A stretch of 64,000 bases of DNA from Anaeromassilibacillus sp. An250. Lineage in GTDB: Bacteria > Bacillota > Clostridia > Oscillospirales > Acutalibacteraceae. The stretch lies in contig NZ_NFJK01000010.1 in the NCBI RefSeq assembly GCF_002159845.1, positions 1 to 64,000 of the forward strand, read 5' to 3'. Shown here in pieces: positions 40,496-50,212 of the stretch (the stretch's first letter is position 1; every line of letters starts with the position of its first letter). The translations under genes were made by a program, and so were the position numbers. The notes beneath the pieces were generated by a model, which had not been told where the DNA came from, made no database searches, and was given only the letters and a program-made list of their open reading frames with translations.

Positions 40496-43400
40496 TTATT
40501 TCTTTACGCTTTTCCGTGCGTCCTCCATCAAGTTCAGCGTTTCGCCCAGCACGTCCAGCGGGGTCATCGGGGGGAGGATCTTCACGCTGATGTACGGTTT
40601 CCCGCTTGCGTTGAGCGTCACGCGCTTTTTGAGGGTGGAGGTCAGCGCCGCCATCTGCGCCATGTCCGCTGGGTTCTTCAGGCTGAAGCCCGGCTTATAC
40701 AGCAGCAGGCAGTCGTCGCGCTGTTTGACCTCGCTGATGCCCAGGCCGGAGGCCAGGTTGCGCAGCAGCGCGACTTCGATCAGCCCGTTGACGCTCTCCG
40801 GCGGCTCGCCGAAGCGGTCGATCAGTTCGTCGGTCACGTCCAGCGCGTCCTCGCGGGTACGGATGTCTGCAATGCGGCGGTAAATTTCCAGACGCTGGCT
40901 GAGGTTCTCGATGTATTTGTCCGGGATGTGCGCCTGAATCTGCATATCCACCAGGCATTCCTGGCCGTATTCCTGCACCTCTTCGCCCTTCTCGCGGCGG
41001 ATCGCCTCGCTGAGCAGGCGCAGGTACATGTCGTAGCCCACGGTCTCCATATGGCCGTGCTGTTCGCCGCCCAGAATGTTCCCTGCGCCTCGGATCTCGA
41101 GGTCGCGCATCGCAATCTTAAACCCGGACCCGAATTCGGTGAATTCCCGGATTGCGGACAGCCGCTTCTGGGAGATCTCGGAGAGCACCTTGTTCGGCGT
41201 GAACGTCAAATAGGCATAGGCGCGCCGTGCGGAACGGCCCACGCGCCCGCGGAGCTGGTGCAGCTGCGAGAGGCCCATGCGGTCCGCGTTCTCGATGATG
41301 AGCGTGTTGGCGTTCGGCACGTCCACACCGGTTTCGATGATGGTGGTGCATACCAGCACATCGATTTCGTGCTCCAGGAGCTTCCGCCAGACCTCGGAGA
41401 GCTCGTGCTCCGCCATCTTGCCGTGGCCGAACCCGACGCGCGCCTCCGGAATCTGCGCCTGGATGCGCGCGGCGGTGCGCTCGATGGACGCCACGTCGTT
41501 GTGCAGGTAGTAGACCTGGCCGCCGCGCCGCAGTTCCCGGCGGATGGCCTCGTTGATGACCGCGTTGTCGTGTTCCAGCACATAGGTCTGCACCGGATGG
41601 CGGTCGTGCGGCGCCTCCTCGATCACGCTCATATCGCGAATGCCGGACAACGCCATATTTAAGGTGCGGGGGATGGGCGTTGCGGAGAGAGTCAATACGT
41701 CCACATTGTTGCAGAGGGACTTCAGTTTTTCCTTTTGTGCCACACCGAACCGCTGCTCCTCGTCGATGATGACCAGGCCGAGGTCCTTGAATTTCACGTC
41801 TTTGCTGACCAGGCGGTGGGTGCCCACGATCATGTCGATTTCCCCGCGCTTGAGCTTGCGGAGAATTTCTTCCTGCTGCTTCGGCGTGCGGAAGCGGGAG
41901 AGCAACTCCACGCGGACCGGGAAGCCCTCCATGCGGCGCGTCACCGTCTGGTAGTGCTGCCAGGCCAGGATCGTGGTGGGCACCAGCAGCGCGCACTGCT
42001 TGGAGTCGCACACGCATTTGAAGGCGGCGCGCAGGGCGACTTCCGTCTTGCCGAAGCCCACGTCGCCGCAGAGCAGCCTGTCCATGGGCGCCTCCCGCTC
42101 CATATCGTTTTTGATCTCATCGATGCAGCGGAGCTGATCCTCCGTCTCGTCGAATTCGAAATGGGATTCAAAGTCGCGCTGCCATTCGTTGTCCTCGGAA
42201 AAAGCGTGCCCCTTGGCCTGCATCCGGTCGGCGTAGAGCTTGATGAGCTCCTTCGCCATGTCCTTCACGGCGGTGCGCACGCGGGCCTTGGTCTTTTGCC
42301 ACTCGGTGCCGCCCAGCCGGTTCAGCTTGATGTTGGCGTCTTCGCGCGGCCCGATGTATTTGGAGACCATGTCTAGCTGGGTGACCGGGACATAGAGCGT
42401 ATCGCCCTTGGCGTATTTGAGCTTGATGTAATCCTTGACAACCCCGTGCATGTCGATTTTATGGATTCCCTCGAACACACCGATGCCGTGCGAAGCGTGT
42501 ACAATATAGTCGCCCGGCTGCAATTCCGCGATGCTGTAGATCTCCTGGCTGTTTTTGGCGCGCTTGGGCTTGCGCTGTTTGGTGGTGAGCAGGCGGCCAT
42601 GGGTAATCAGCCCGAAAAAGGCGCCGGGGAATTCCATGCCGGCGGAGAGCGCGCCGGCGGTCACGACGACCGTGCCGCGCTGGATGGTCTGCGGGTTTTC
42701 CAGGTAGTCCGCAGGCAGGCCGGCGGCTTGCAGGTCCGCCGCAACGGTGCGCGCGCTCCGTTCGTTTCCGGCCAATACCACGCAGGACCACTTGTTGTGG
42801 AGCATGTTCCGCAGGTCCTCTTCCAGGAGCTGCGTGCTGCCGCCCCACACAGAGAGCTGGCGCGCGGTTACGCCGATGAGCGTGCGGATGGGCGTGTCGT
42901 AACTGCCGCGCGCAAAGGTATCCAGATAGACCGTATCGTGCGAAAATTGCCCCACCGCGTAGGTCCAATCGGCGCTGTAGGTGTCCAGCCCACGGCAGAG
43001 GACGCCCTCCTCCAAATAATCCTTGAGGTCCTCGCCCCATTGGAAGGCGGTGCTGCGGGCGCGGTCCTTGACCTTGGTCCCCTCGCTGACAAACAGGAGC
43101 ATGTCGTCCGTCCGGTAGTCGAACAGCGTGGCGATGCGCCCATACAGTAGGGGGAAGAATTTGTCCGCACAGCCGAGATGGACGCCCTGTTCCAGCTTTT
43201 CCGCCTGTGCGCGCAAAATCTCCTTGGCCTTGGGCGCAGCCTTTCCGCGCAGCGAGGAGGCCAGTTTTTCGATCTTTTTGGCGAGCACCTGCGGGTCGTC
43301 GACCAACGCCTCCACAGCGGGCGCAAGGGTCAGCTTCTCGATGGATTCCGTGCGGCGCTGCGTCTCCAAGTCAAACAGGGAGAGTGTATCGATCTCGTCG

Positions 43401-43987
43401 CCCCAGTATTCCAAGCGCACGGGATTGGCGGCGTCCGGCGTGAAGATGTCCAGGATGCCGCCGCGCTGGGAGAATTGCCCGGTGCCGTCGATCTGCGCGG
43501 CGCGCTCATAGCCGCAGGCGACCAGGGCGGAGACCACCTCTTCCATGGGGATGCTCTGCCCGGCGGAGATCGTGATGGTGCGCTTGCGCAGCTCCTCCGG
43601 CGGGATCGTATATTGCAGGGCCGCGTCCAGGCAGGCGATCACCGCGTCGCACTCGCCGTTCAGGATGCGCGCTAGGGCCTGTAGGCGCTGATGTTCGTAT
43701 TCATGGGAAGCGCCCTCCGCGTCGCGGAAGGTGAAATCACGCATGGGGACAACCAGCGGGTGCATCCCCATGGCGGAGAGGTCGTCGCAAAGGCGCTGCC
43801 CTTCGCTCTCGTCCCCGGCAAGGATGAACGCCTTGCGATGCTGGTTGGCGCAGAGCGTGTAGATAAAGGCCGCCTTGTGCACGCCGGATAAGCCGTTGAC
43901 CGCGGCGGGAAGCTGCCCGGTTTGGACGGCATTGTCCAATGTTTGAAATTCTTTTAAGCGGTTTAAGGTGTTGCAAAGAAATTTCAT
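40496..43987 (-). CDS. mfd: transcription-repair coupling factor
   Basis: 1163 residues. Removes stalled RNA polymerase and recruits UvrA. In order: UvrB-like N-terminal module; the RNA polymerase interaction domain (LQPGDYIVHASHGIGVFEGI); the RecG-like translocase with Walker A LLCGDVGFGKTEVAL, DEEQ box VIIDEEQRFGV, TATPIPRTLNMA and the C-terminal helicase part (TTIIETGVDVPNANTLI, QLRGRVGRS); and the C-terminal D7 domain. ATG 43987 follows GGAG; a longer frame to 44020 lacks this. Its last codons (ARKSVKK) are copied three times in the array downstream. Confidence 0.97.
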   Translation of the reverse strand: MKFLCNTLNRLKEFQTLDNAVQTGQLPAAVNGLSGVHKAAFIYTLCANQHRKAFILAGDESEGQRLCDDLSAMGMHPLVVPMRDFTFRDAEGASHEYEHQRLQALARILNGECDAVIACLDAALQYTIPPEELRKRTITISAGQSIPMEEVVSALVACGYERAAQIDGTGQFSQRGGILDIFTPDAANPVRLEYWGDEIDTLSLFDLETQRRTESIEKLTLAPAVEALVDDPQVLAKKIEKLASSLRGKAAPKAKEILRAQAEKLEQGVHLGCADKFFPLLYGRIATLFDYRTDDMLLFVSEGTKVKDRARSTAFQWGEDLKDYLEEGVLCRGLDTYSADWTYAVGQFSHDTVYLDTFARGSYDTPIRTLIGVTARQLSVWGGSTQLLEEDLRNMLHNKWSCVVLAGNERSARTVAADLQAAGLPADYLENPQTIQRGTVVVTAGALSAGMEFPGAFFGLITHGRLLTTKQRKPKRAKNSQEIYSIAELQPGDYIVHASHGIGVFEGIHKIDMHGVVKDYIKLKYAKGDTLYVPVTQLDMVSKYIGPREDANIKLNRLGGTEWQKTKARVRTAVKDMAKELIKLYADRMQAKGHAFSEDNEWQRDFESHFEFDETEDQLRCIDEIKNDMEREAPMDRLLCGDVGFGKTEVALRAAFKCVCDSKQCALLVPTTILAWQHYQTVTRRMEGFPVRVELLSRFRTPKQQEEILRKLKRGEIDMIVGTHRLVSKDVKFKDLGLVIIDEEQRFGVAQKEKLKSLCNNVDVLTLSATPIPRTLNMALSGIRDMSVIEEAPHDRHPVQTYVLEHDNAVINEAIRRELRRGGQVYYLHNDVASIERTAARIQAQIPEARVGFGHGKMAEHELSEVWRKLLEHEIDVLVCTTIIETGVDVPNANTLIIENADRMGLSQLHQLRGRVGRSARRAYAYLTFTPNKVLSEISQKRLSAIREFTEFGSGFKIAMRDLEIRGAGNILGGEQHGHMETVGYDMYLRLLSEAIRREKGEEVQEYGQECLVDMQIQAHIPDKYIENLSQRLEIYRRIADIRTREDALDVTDELIDRFGEPPESVNGLIEVALLRNLASGLGISEVKQRDDCLLLYKPGFSLKNPADMAQMAALTSTLKKRVTLNASGKPYISVKILPPMTPLDVLGETLNLMEDARKSVKK

Positions 43988-44167
43988 ATCGACTCCATAC
44001 TGTGCGCAATGCAAATGCATTACGTTCTGTTAATCAGAAATAAAAACTACAAATAGGAAATATTTGATAACATAAGTAAGGCCAAAAAGCGGATGAACGG
44101 TGGGAAGACGTTGCTTGAAAGCCTATCAAAGATGGCCAGCAACACACGGAAGTATCTGTTACAAAAT

Positions 44168-44196
44168 ATACTATATGTATCAATTTACATAAACAA
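44168..44196 (-). promoter_or_regulatory. possible promoter of mfd
   Basis: Minus strand TTGTTT (plus 44191-44196), 17 nt, TAGTAT (44168-44173). Confidence 0.45.
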
Positions 44197-44238
44197 TCCA
44201 AATTGTATACGAAGATAGGGGCAGGGAACCGGCGCAAC

Positions 44239-44853
44239 TCAAGCCCCGTTGAAGCGGTTCATCGCCTCCGTACTGTTGCCGTTGACCATAAGCGCCACAG
44301 CCTCAGCCGCATGGTCGAATACATCGGAGAGCTGCTTCTGTTCCTGCTCCGTAAAGCGGCTCAGCACCCAATCCGCCAGATCCCACCCGGGGTTGGGTTT
44401 TGCGCCAATCCCGAGCTTTATCCGGGGAAAGGTATCTTTTCCGCTCAAATATATGATATTTTTCATGCCGTTATGCCCGCCGTCGCTGCCCTTCATGCGG
44501 ATGCGCATCCGGCCCACCGGCAGGGAGATGTCGTCGAACAGGACGATCACCTTCTCCGCGGGGAGCTTATAAAACTGCATGGCCTCCTGCACGCTCTGCC
44601 CGGAGAGGTTCATAAAGGTGGAGGGCTTGAGCAGCAGGACGCTTTTCCCGCCGACCTCCGCGCGCGCGCAGAGCCCCTTGAATTTGAGGCGGTCGATCTG
44701 GACGCCGGCCTTTTCCGCAATCCGGTCGACGGCCATAAAGCCCGTGTTGTGCCGGGTGCCGTCGTATTTGCTGCCCGGGTTGCCCAGGCCGACGACCAGA
44801 TATTCCACAGGCCCGGTGACCGGCGCGGGCCGTCTGAAGAACTTCTGAAACAT
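44239..44853 (-). CDS. pth: peptidyl-tRNA hydrolase
   Basis: 204 residues. Frees tRNA from dropped-off peptidyl-tRNA. VVGLGNPGSKYDGTRHNTGF holds the catalytic His; KPSTFMNLSGQSV, VLFDDISLPVGRMRIRMKGSDGGHNGMKN and PRIKLGIG are family signatures. ATG 44853 with GGGAG upstream; the frame is open to 44883. Lies between prs and mfd, the usual Firmicute order. Confidence 0.97.
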   Translation of the reverse strand: MFQKFFRRPAPVTGPVEYLVVGLGNPGSKYDGTRHNTGFMAVDRIAEKAGVQIDRLKFKGLCARAEVGGKSVLLLKPSTFMNLSGQSVQEAMQFYKLPAEKVIVLFDDISLPVGRMRIRMKGSDGGHNGMKNIIYLSGKDTFPRIKLGIGAKPNPGWDLADWVLSRFTEQEQKQLSDVFDHAAEAVALMVNGNSTEAMNRFNGA

Positions 44854-45162
44854 AAAAACTCCCTTTCTATTGCCGGGTGGCACGTTTTTACGGGGCGCCC
44901 GGCGTTGGAATGCCTCGTGAACCGATGCGGCCGCCCCTGGGGGCGCGCCCGGACCGGCCGGGCGCTTTGCCGCACGAAAACGGGCGGATGGAACGGAAAG
45001 CGTGGTCCATCCGCCGGGTTGGTATATGATTTCTGCGCGAAAACCGGCGAATCCCTGCGGAACCCGTCGGTTTTGCCGGACAGAAGAAGCAGGCGGGATA
45101 GCTGCGCTACCCCGCCCGTGTGTACAAAATCAAAGGAAAACAGTCAGAGAGACCGCGCCCGG
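44854..45162 (-). other. prs-pth intergenic region with consecutive hairpins
   Basis: About 310 bases without a gene. On the minus strand three strong stems follow the prs stop: GGCGGG..CCCGCC, AAAACCG..CGGTTTT, and GGCGGATGGA / TCCATCCGCC with CGTTTTCG, the last being terminator-like. Nothing else is recognised. Confidence 0.5.
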
Positions 45163-46119
45163 TTATACAAACATCGGGCTGACCGGCTTGTCCTCATAGA
45201 TGCGCTCGATGGCTTCCGCGAAGAGCGGGGCCACGGGCAGGACTGTGAATTTCGGAAGCATCTTTTCTTCTGGCAGCGGGATGGTATCCAGGAGCACCAG
45301 CTCCTTGATCGCGCTGTCGCGGATGCGGTCGATCGCCGGGCCGGAGAGGACCGCGTGCGTGGCGCAGGCGGTGACGTCCTTCGCGCCCTTTTCCATGATG
45401 GCCGCCGCAGCGTTGCACAGGGTGCCTGCGGTGTCGATCATGTCGTCGACCAGGATGACCTTTTTGCCCTCAACGCTGCCGATGATGTTCATAACCTCGC
45501 AGACGTTGGCCTTCTGGCGGCGCTTGTCCACGATCGCCAGGCTGCATCCGATGCGGGCCGCGAAATTGCGCGCACGGGTGACAGAACCCAGGTCGGGAGA
45601 AACGACAACGTATTCGTCGCTGTTTTCGCCCACGCGCTCCTTCATGAACGAGGAGAGCAGCGGCGCGCCCAGCAGATGGTCAACCGGGATGTTGAAGAAG
45701 CCCTGAATCTGCGCTGCGTGCAGGTCCATGGTCAGCAGGCGGTCGGCGCCCGCCGTGGTGAGCAGGTCTGCAACGAGCTTTGCAGAGATCGGGTCGCGGG
45801 CCTTGGCTTTGCGGTCCTGACGGGCATAGCCAAAGTAGGGCATAACAGCCGTGATGCGGGCGGCGGACGCGCGCTTCATGGCGTCGATCATAATCAGTAG
45901 TTCCATGAGATTGTTGTTGACCGGTTCGCAGGTGGACTGCACAATAAAGCAATCGGAGCCGCGCACGGATTCAAAGAGCGAAACCGAGATTTCCCCGTCG
46001 CTGAACGTGCCGACCTCGCTCTTGCCCATGGACAATCCCAGGCACTCCGAAATCTGCTTTGCCATGCGCTGGTTTGCGCTTGCGGCAAAAATCTTGATGT
46101 CCTTGCCATGAAAATTCAT
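45163..46119 (-). CDS. prs: ribose-phosphate pyrophosphokinase
   Basis: 318 residues. Makes PRPP from ribose 5-phosphate and ATP for nucleotide, His and Trp synthesis. FAASANQRMAKQI at the start; GEISVSLFESVRGSD; PYFGYARQDRKAK; MDLHAAQIQGFFNIPVDHL; VVSPDLGSVTRA; and the PRPP-binding loop VILVDDMIDTAGT. GGGGGAAG is upstream. Follows glmU by 54 bases, so glmU-prs is likely an operon. Confidence 0.97.
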   Translation of the reverse strand: MNFHGKDIKIFAASANQRMAKQISECLGLSMGKSEVGTFSDGEISVSLFESVRGSDCFIVQSTCEPVNNNLMELLIMIDAMKRASAARITAVMPYFGYARQDRKAKARDPISAKLVADLLTTAGADRLLTMDLHAAQIQGFFNIPVDHLLGAPLLSSFMKERVGENSDEYVVVSPDLGSVTRARNFAARIGCSLAIVDKRRQKANVCEVMNIIGSVEGKKVILVDDMIDTAGTLCNAAAAIMEKGAKDVTACATHAVLSGPAIDRIRDSAIKELVLLDTIPLPEEKMLPKFTVLPVAPLFAEAIERIYEDKPVSPMFV

Positions 46120-46173
46120 TTTTGCTTCCCCCTATATTTTGTGTGACTCTTTCCCTCTTGGAATGCCCCGGCA

Positions 46174-47211
46174 TCAAGGCGTCCCAATCACCGTAAAAGG
46201 CGCAACGGCCTGGCTGGATGAAATATTGGTGTGTTCGCAGGAGGCGAAACACAGCGACGCGCCATCGCCCACCGTACAGTCCGTCAGAACAACGCTTGGC
46301 CCAATGGAGCAATCCGCCCCGACCGCCGTATTCCCACGCAGGATGGTGTTTGGCAAAATGCGGGTGGAACGCCCAATGGTGACGTCCGGGCCGATTAGGA
46401 CGCCGTCCGTGCAGGGGATCTCCACGCCCGCCAGCATTTGGGCATGCAAAACCCGCTCCCTGGCGATTTCGTTCAGGGAGTTCAGCTGCACGCAGTCGTT
46501 CGCGCCCATCACCGCCGCCGGATCGGATGCGATGTAGGCTCCCGCGTTCTTATTCTGTTCGATCAAGAGGCGCACTGCGTCGGTGAGATAATACTCGCCC
46601 TGTGCATTGTCGTTGCGGATGCAGCCTAAGATGGAGAGCAGGTCGTCCGTGCGGAACCAGTAGGCCCCGGAGTTGATCTCCCGCACCGCAAGGGTCGCTT
46701 CGTCGGCGTCCTTCTGTTCCACAATGGCGCGCACGAGCCCCGTCGCCGGGTCGCGCACGATGCGGCCGTAGCCGGACGGATCGTCCAGCTCCGCGCTGAT
46801 CACCGTGACGGCATTGCCCTGGCCCACATGCGCTGCTAAGGCGGTTTTGAGCACCTCCGCGCTGACAAACGGCGCGTCCCCGTTGAGGACAAGCGTGTTC
46901 CCGCCGTTGTGCGCGCGCAAAAACGGCTCCGCCATCATCACGGCGTGCCCCGTCCCGCGCTGTTCCGCCTGCAACACATGGTGCAGGTTCGCGCCGCCGG
47001 GCTTTTGCGCCGCTTGCAGGTAAGCTTCCACCTGCTCGTGCTTATGTCCCGTCACCACGCACAGTTCCTTTACCCCCGCGCCCTCCGCGGCGTCCATCAC
47101 CCATTGCAACATGGGTTTGAACAGCACGGAAGCCAACACCTTCGGGTGGTTTGATTTCATGCGCTTTCCCTCGCCGCCGGCGAGGATAACGGCACAGGTC
47201 TGCTCTGGCAT
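46174..47211 (-). CDS. glmU: GlmU-type UDP-GlcNAc pyrophosphorylase, short form
   Basis: 345 residues. The uridylyltransferase domain is complete: VILAGGEGKRMKS, GTGHAVMMAEPFL, LVLNGDAPFVSAE, PSGYGRIVRD, VEQKDA and INSGAYWF. The left-handed beta-helix begins (GVLIGPDVTIGRSTRILPNTILRGNTAVG) but stops after about five coils at VIGTP; normal GlmU is about 450 residues and carries the acetyltransferase site in the missing part. No remnant of that part lies in the 54 bases before prs. ATG 47211 chosen with GGAGG upstream. Either a true short form, with the acetylation done elsewhere, or a truncated gene. Confidence 0.88.
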   Translation of the reverse strand: MPEQTCAVILAGGEGKRMKSNHPKVLASVLFKPMLQWVMDAAEGAGVKELCVVTGHKHEQVEAYLQAAQKPGGANLHHVLQAEQRGTGHAVMMAEPFLRAHNGGNTLVLNGDAPFVSAEVLKTALAAHVGQGNAVTVISAELDDPSGYGRIVRDPATGLVRAIVEQKDADEATLAVREINSGAYWFRTDDLLSILGCIRNDNAQGEYYLTDAVRLLIEQNKNAGAYIASDPAAVMGANDCVQLNSLNEIARERVLHAQMLAGVEIPCTDGVLIGPDVTIGRSTRILPNTILRGNTAVGADCSIGPSVVLTDCTVGDGASLCFASCEHTNISSSQAVAPFTVIGTP

Positions 47212-47549
47212 AGGCAAAATCCTCCGCATAAACTTTTAAAAGTTCCATTGGCGCTTGGGCCTTCCCTGTATCCGGCCGCAAGCACGAAAACGCCTGGCTT
47301 GCTATAAGCACACCCGGCTCTTGTTATTATTATCTCATATGTACGGAATTTTTCAAGCATTAATTCATGTTTCCAGCCGGATTTGTGGAACTTCCTCGGT
47401 TTTGCGCCGGAAAATTTACAAATCTCGGTGGGTTTTATTGAAAAAGAACTGGTAATCCAGCGGCTTTTTTGATATAATACGGGGAGAGCAAGAATGAGAA
47501 TGTGTGTGACCTGTGCTCGTTATTTATTTTATTTAGGAGGTATATGTTC
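47212..47549. other. glmU-ppdK divergent intergenic region
   Basis: About 340 bases, with an extended -10 box (TGATATAAT, TATAAT at 47473-47478) serving ppdK; no clear -35 box. No RNA gene or repeat seen. Confidence 0.5.
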
Positions 47550-50177
47550 ATGAGCCATAAGTATGTCTACCTTTTCTCTGAAGGAAACAAGGACATGCGT
47601 GAACTGCTCGGCGGCAAGGGCGCAAACCTTGCTGAAATGACAAAAGCAGGGATGCCTGTTCCGCAGGGTTTCACCATCAGCACCGAGGCGTGCACCCAGT
47701 ATTATAAGGATGGCAGAAAGATCAACGATGAGATCCAGGCCCAGATCTATGAGTATCTCGGCAAGATGGAAGAGATTTGCGGCAAGAAGTTTGCCGATCC
47801 GGAGAACCCGCTGCTGGTTTCCGTCCGTTCCGGCGCCCGCGCTTCCATGCCCGGCATGATGGACACCATCCTGAACCTCGGCTTGAACGACGTCGTGGTT
47901 GAGGGCCTTGCGAAGTTCACCAACAACCCGCGTTTCGCATACGACTCCTATCGCCGCTTCATCCAGATGTTCAGCGACGTTGTTATGGAGCTGCCGAAGC
48001 CGGAATTCGAAAAGATCATCGACCAGAAGAAGGAAGAGAAGGGCGTCAAGCAGGACACCGAGCTGGACACCGAGGACATGAAGGACCTCGTCAAGCGCTT
48101 CAAGGCCTTCTATAAGGAAAACAAGGGCGAGGATTTCCCGAGCGACCCGAAGGTGCAGCTCATGGAAGCGGTCAAGGCCGTGTTCCGTTCCTGGGATAAC
48201 CCGCGCGCAAACGTCTATCGCCGCATGAACGAGATCCCGTACGACTGGGGCACTGCTGTCAACGTGCAGGCCATGGTCTTCGGCAACTCCGGCGATAAGT
48301 CCGGCACGGGCGTTGCGTTCACCCGCAACCCGGCAACCGGCGAGCATAAGCTCTTCGGCGAGTACCTGATCAATGCACAGGGCGAAGACGTTGTGGCCGG
48401 CGTCCGTACGCCGTCCCCGATCAGCCAGCTGGAGCAGGATATGCCCGAAGTGTACAAGCAGTTTGCAGAGATCGCAGACCGTCTTGAGAAGCACTATAAA
48501 GATATGCAGGACATGGAGTTCACCATCGAGAATGGCAAGCTCTACATGTTGCAGACCCGTAACGGCAAGCGCACCGCAAACGCTGCCCTGAAGATCGCCG
48601 TTGACCTCGTACACGAGGGCATGATCGACGAGGAAGAGGCAGTCCTGCGCGTAGAGCCGCAGCAGCTCGACGCTCTGCTGCATCCGCAGTTCGACGCGGA
48701 CGCCCTGAAGAAGGCGACCGTCGTTGGCAAGGGCCTGGCGGCTTCCCCCGGCGCAGCTTGCGGCAAGATCGTCTTCACGGCTGAGGACGCAAAAGAGTGG
48801 GCCAAGAAGGGCGAGAAGGTCGTTCTGGTCCGCCGCGAGACCTCCCCGGAGGACATCGAAGGCATGCAGGTTGCTGAGGGCATCCTGACCGTCCGCGGCG
48901 GCATGACCTCCCACGCAGCGGTTGTTGCTCGTGGCATGGGTACCTGCTGCGTTTCCGGCTGCGGCGAAATCAACGTCGACTATGACGCAAAGAACTTTAC
49001 CCTCGGCGGCAAGACCTACAACGAGGGCGACTATATCTCCATCGACGGCTCCACCGGCAACATCTACGGCGAAGCCATCCCGACCGCTCCGGCTTCCATC
49101 GCGGGCGATTTCGGCCTGTTCATGGGCTGGGCGGACAAGTATCGCAAGCTGAAGGTTCGCACCAATGCGGATACCCCGCGTGACGCGCACCAGGCTCGCG
49201 AGTTCGGCGCAGAGGGCATCGGCCTCTGCCGTACCGAGCACATGTTCTTCGAGGGCGACCGCATCAAGGCGATGCGTGAGATGATCATTGCGGACAACAC
49301 CGAGGACCGCAAGAAGGCGCTGGACAAGATCATGCCGTATCAGCAGGGCGACTTCGAGGCTCTGTTCGAAGAGATGAACGGCTATCCGGTCACCATCCGC
49401 TTCCTGGACCCGCCGCTCCATGAGTTCCTCCCGACCAAGGAAGAGGACATCGCGGAGATCGCCAAGGAGCTGAACGTGACGGTTGAGAAGGTTCACGAGG
49501 TCATCGAGAGCCTGCACGAGTTCAACCCGATGATGGGCCACCGCGGCTGCCGTCTGACGGTCACCTATCCGGAGATCGCAGAGATGCAGACCACCGCTGT
49601 GATCAATGCAGCGATCAACGTCCAGAAGAAGGGCGTCAAGGTGATCCCGCAGATCATGATCCCGCTGGTAGGCGAGGTCAAGGAGTTCGACTTCGTGAAG
49701 AAGATCGTTGTCGCTACGGCGGACAAGATCATTGCAGACTCCGGCGTTGAGCTGAAGTACGAAGTCGGCACCATGATCGAGATCCCGCGCGCTGCCCTGA
49801 CCGCAGACAAGATTGCGGCAGACGCAGACTTCTTCTGCTATGGCACCAACGACTTGACCCAGATGACGTTCGGCTTCAGCCGTGACGACGCAGGCAAGTT
49901 CCTGGATGCTTACTATGACAATAAGATTTATGAGTCCGATCCGTTTGTGCACATCGATGTGGATGGCGTTGGCCGTCTTGTAGAGATGAGCGCAAAGGCT
50001 GGCCGCGAAGCAAATGCAGCCCTCCATCTGGGCATCTGCGGCGAGCACGGCGGCGACCCGACTTCCGTCGAGTTCTGCCACAAGGTTGGTTTGGACTATG
50101 TCTCCTGCTCTCCGTTCCGCGTGCCGATCGCGCGTTTGGCTGCGGCGCAGGCTGCTGTTAAAGAGAAAAGAGCGTAA
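47550..50177 (+). CDS. ppdK: pyruvate, phosphate dikinase
   Basis: 875 residues. Interconverts pyruvate, ATP and phosphate with phosphoenolpyruvate, AMP and pyrophosphate; in anaerobes it serves glycolysis or gluconeogenesis. N-terminal nucleotide domain with LLGGKGANLAEM, SVRSGARASMPGMMDTILNLGL; phosphohistidine domain with GGMTSHAAVVARGMG (His acceptor, Thr regulatory site); PEP/pyruvate barrel with EGIGLCRTEHMFF and the Cys of LGICGEHGGDP. ATG 47550 preferred over 47544, as AGGAGG then has proper spacing. Codon use is strongly biased (few rare codons), fitting a highly expressed gene. Confidence 0.98.
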   Translation: MSHKYVYLFSEGNKDMRELLGGKGANLAEMTKAGMPVPQGFTISTEACTQYYKDGRKINDEIQAQIYEYLGKMEEICGKKFADPENPLLVSVRSGARASMPGMMDTILNLGLNDVVVEGLAKFTNNPRFAYDSYRRFIQMFSDVVMELPKPEFEKIIDQKKEEKGVKQDTELDTEDMKDLVKRFKAFYKENKGEDFPSDPKVQLMEAVKAVFRSWDNPRANVYRRMNEIPYDWGTAVNVQAMVFGNSGDKSGTGVAFTRNPATGEHKLFGEYLINAQGEDVVAGVRTPSPISQLEQDMPEVYKQFAEIADRLEKHYKDMQDMEFTIENGKLYMLQTRNGKRTANAALKIAVDLVHEGMIDEEEAVLRVEPQQLDALLHPQFDADALKKATVVGKGLAASPGAACGKIVFTAEDAKEWAKKGEKVVLVRRETSPEDIEGMQVAEGILTVRGGMTSHAAVVARGMGTCCVSGCGEINVDYDAKNFTLGGKTYNEGDYISIDGSTGNIYGEAIPTAPASIAGDFGLFMGWADKYRKLKVRTNADTPRDAHQAREFGAEGIGLCRTEHMFFEGDRIKAMREMIIADNTEDRKKALDKIMPYQQGDFEALFEEMNGYPVTIRFLDPPLHEFLPTKEEDIAEIAKELNVTVEKVHEVIESLHEFNPMMGHRGCRLTVTYPEIAEMQTTAVINAAINVQKKGVKVIPQIMIPLVGEVKEFDFVKKIVVATADKIIADSGVELKYEVGTMIEIPRAALTADKIAADADFFCYGTNDLTQMTFGFSRDDAGKFLDAYYDNKIYESDPFVHIDVDGVGRLVEMSAKAGREANAALHLGICGEHGGDPTSVEFCHKVGLDYVSCSPFRVPIARLAAAQAAVKEKRA

Positions 50178-50212
50178 TAAAACGAGTTAACAGGATAGCA
50201 CACGGTTTCAGA

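Larger units (their letters stand above)
40189..40540 (-). repeat. array repeat copy 4, containing the native mfd 3' end and terminator
   Basis: The parental arrangement: mfd stop (40496), mfd terminator, then the promoter-leader of the first secreted-protein cassette. Copies 1 and 3 repeat this whole block; copy 2 keeps the terminator and mfd end. Confidence 0.9.

Noticed and set aside
44203-45900. 565-codon open frame on the plus strand across pth and prs
   Set aside because: It runs antisense through two certain housekeeping genes and their spacer.
47529-50081. 850-codon open frame on the minus strand opposite ppdK
   Set aside because: It is a shadow of the strong codon bias of ppdK; the translation has no family motifs and no ribosome site.
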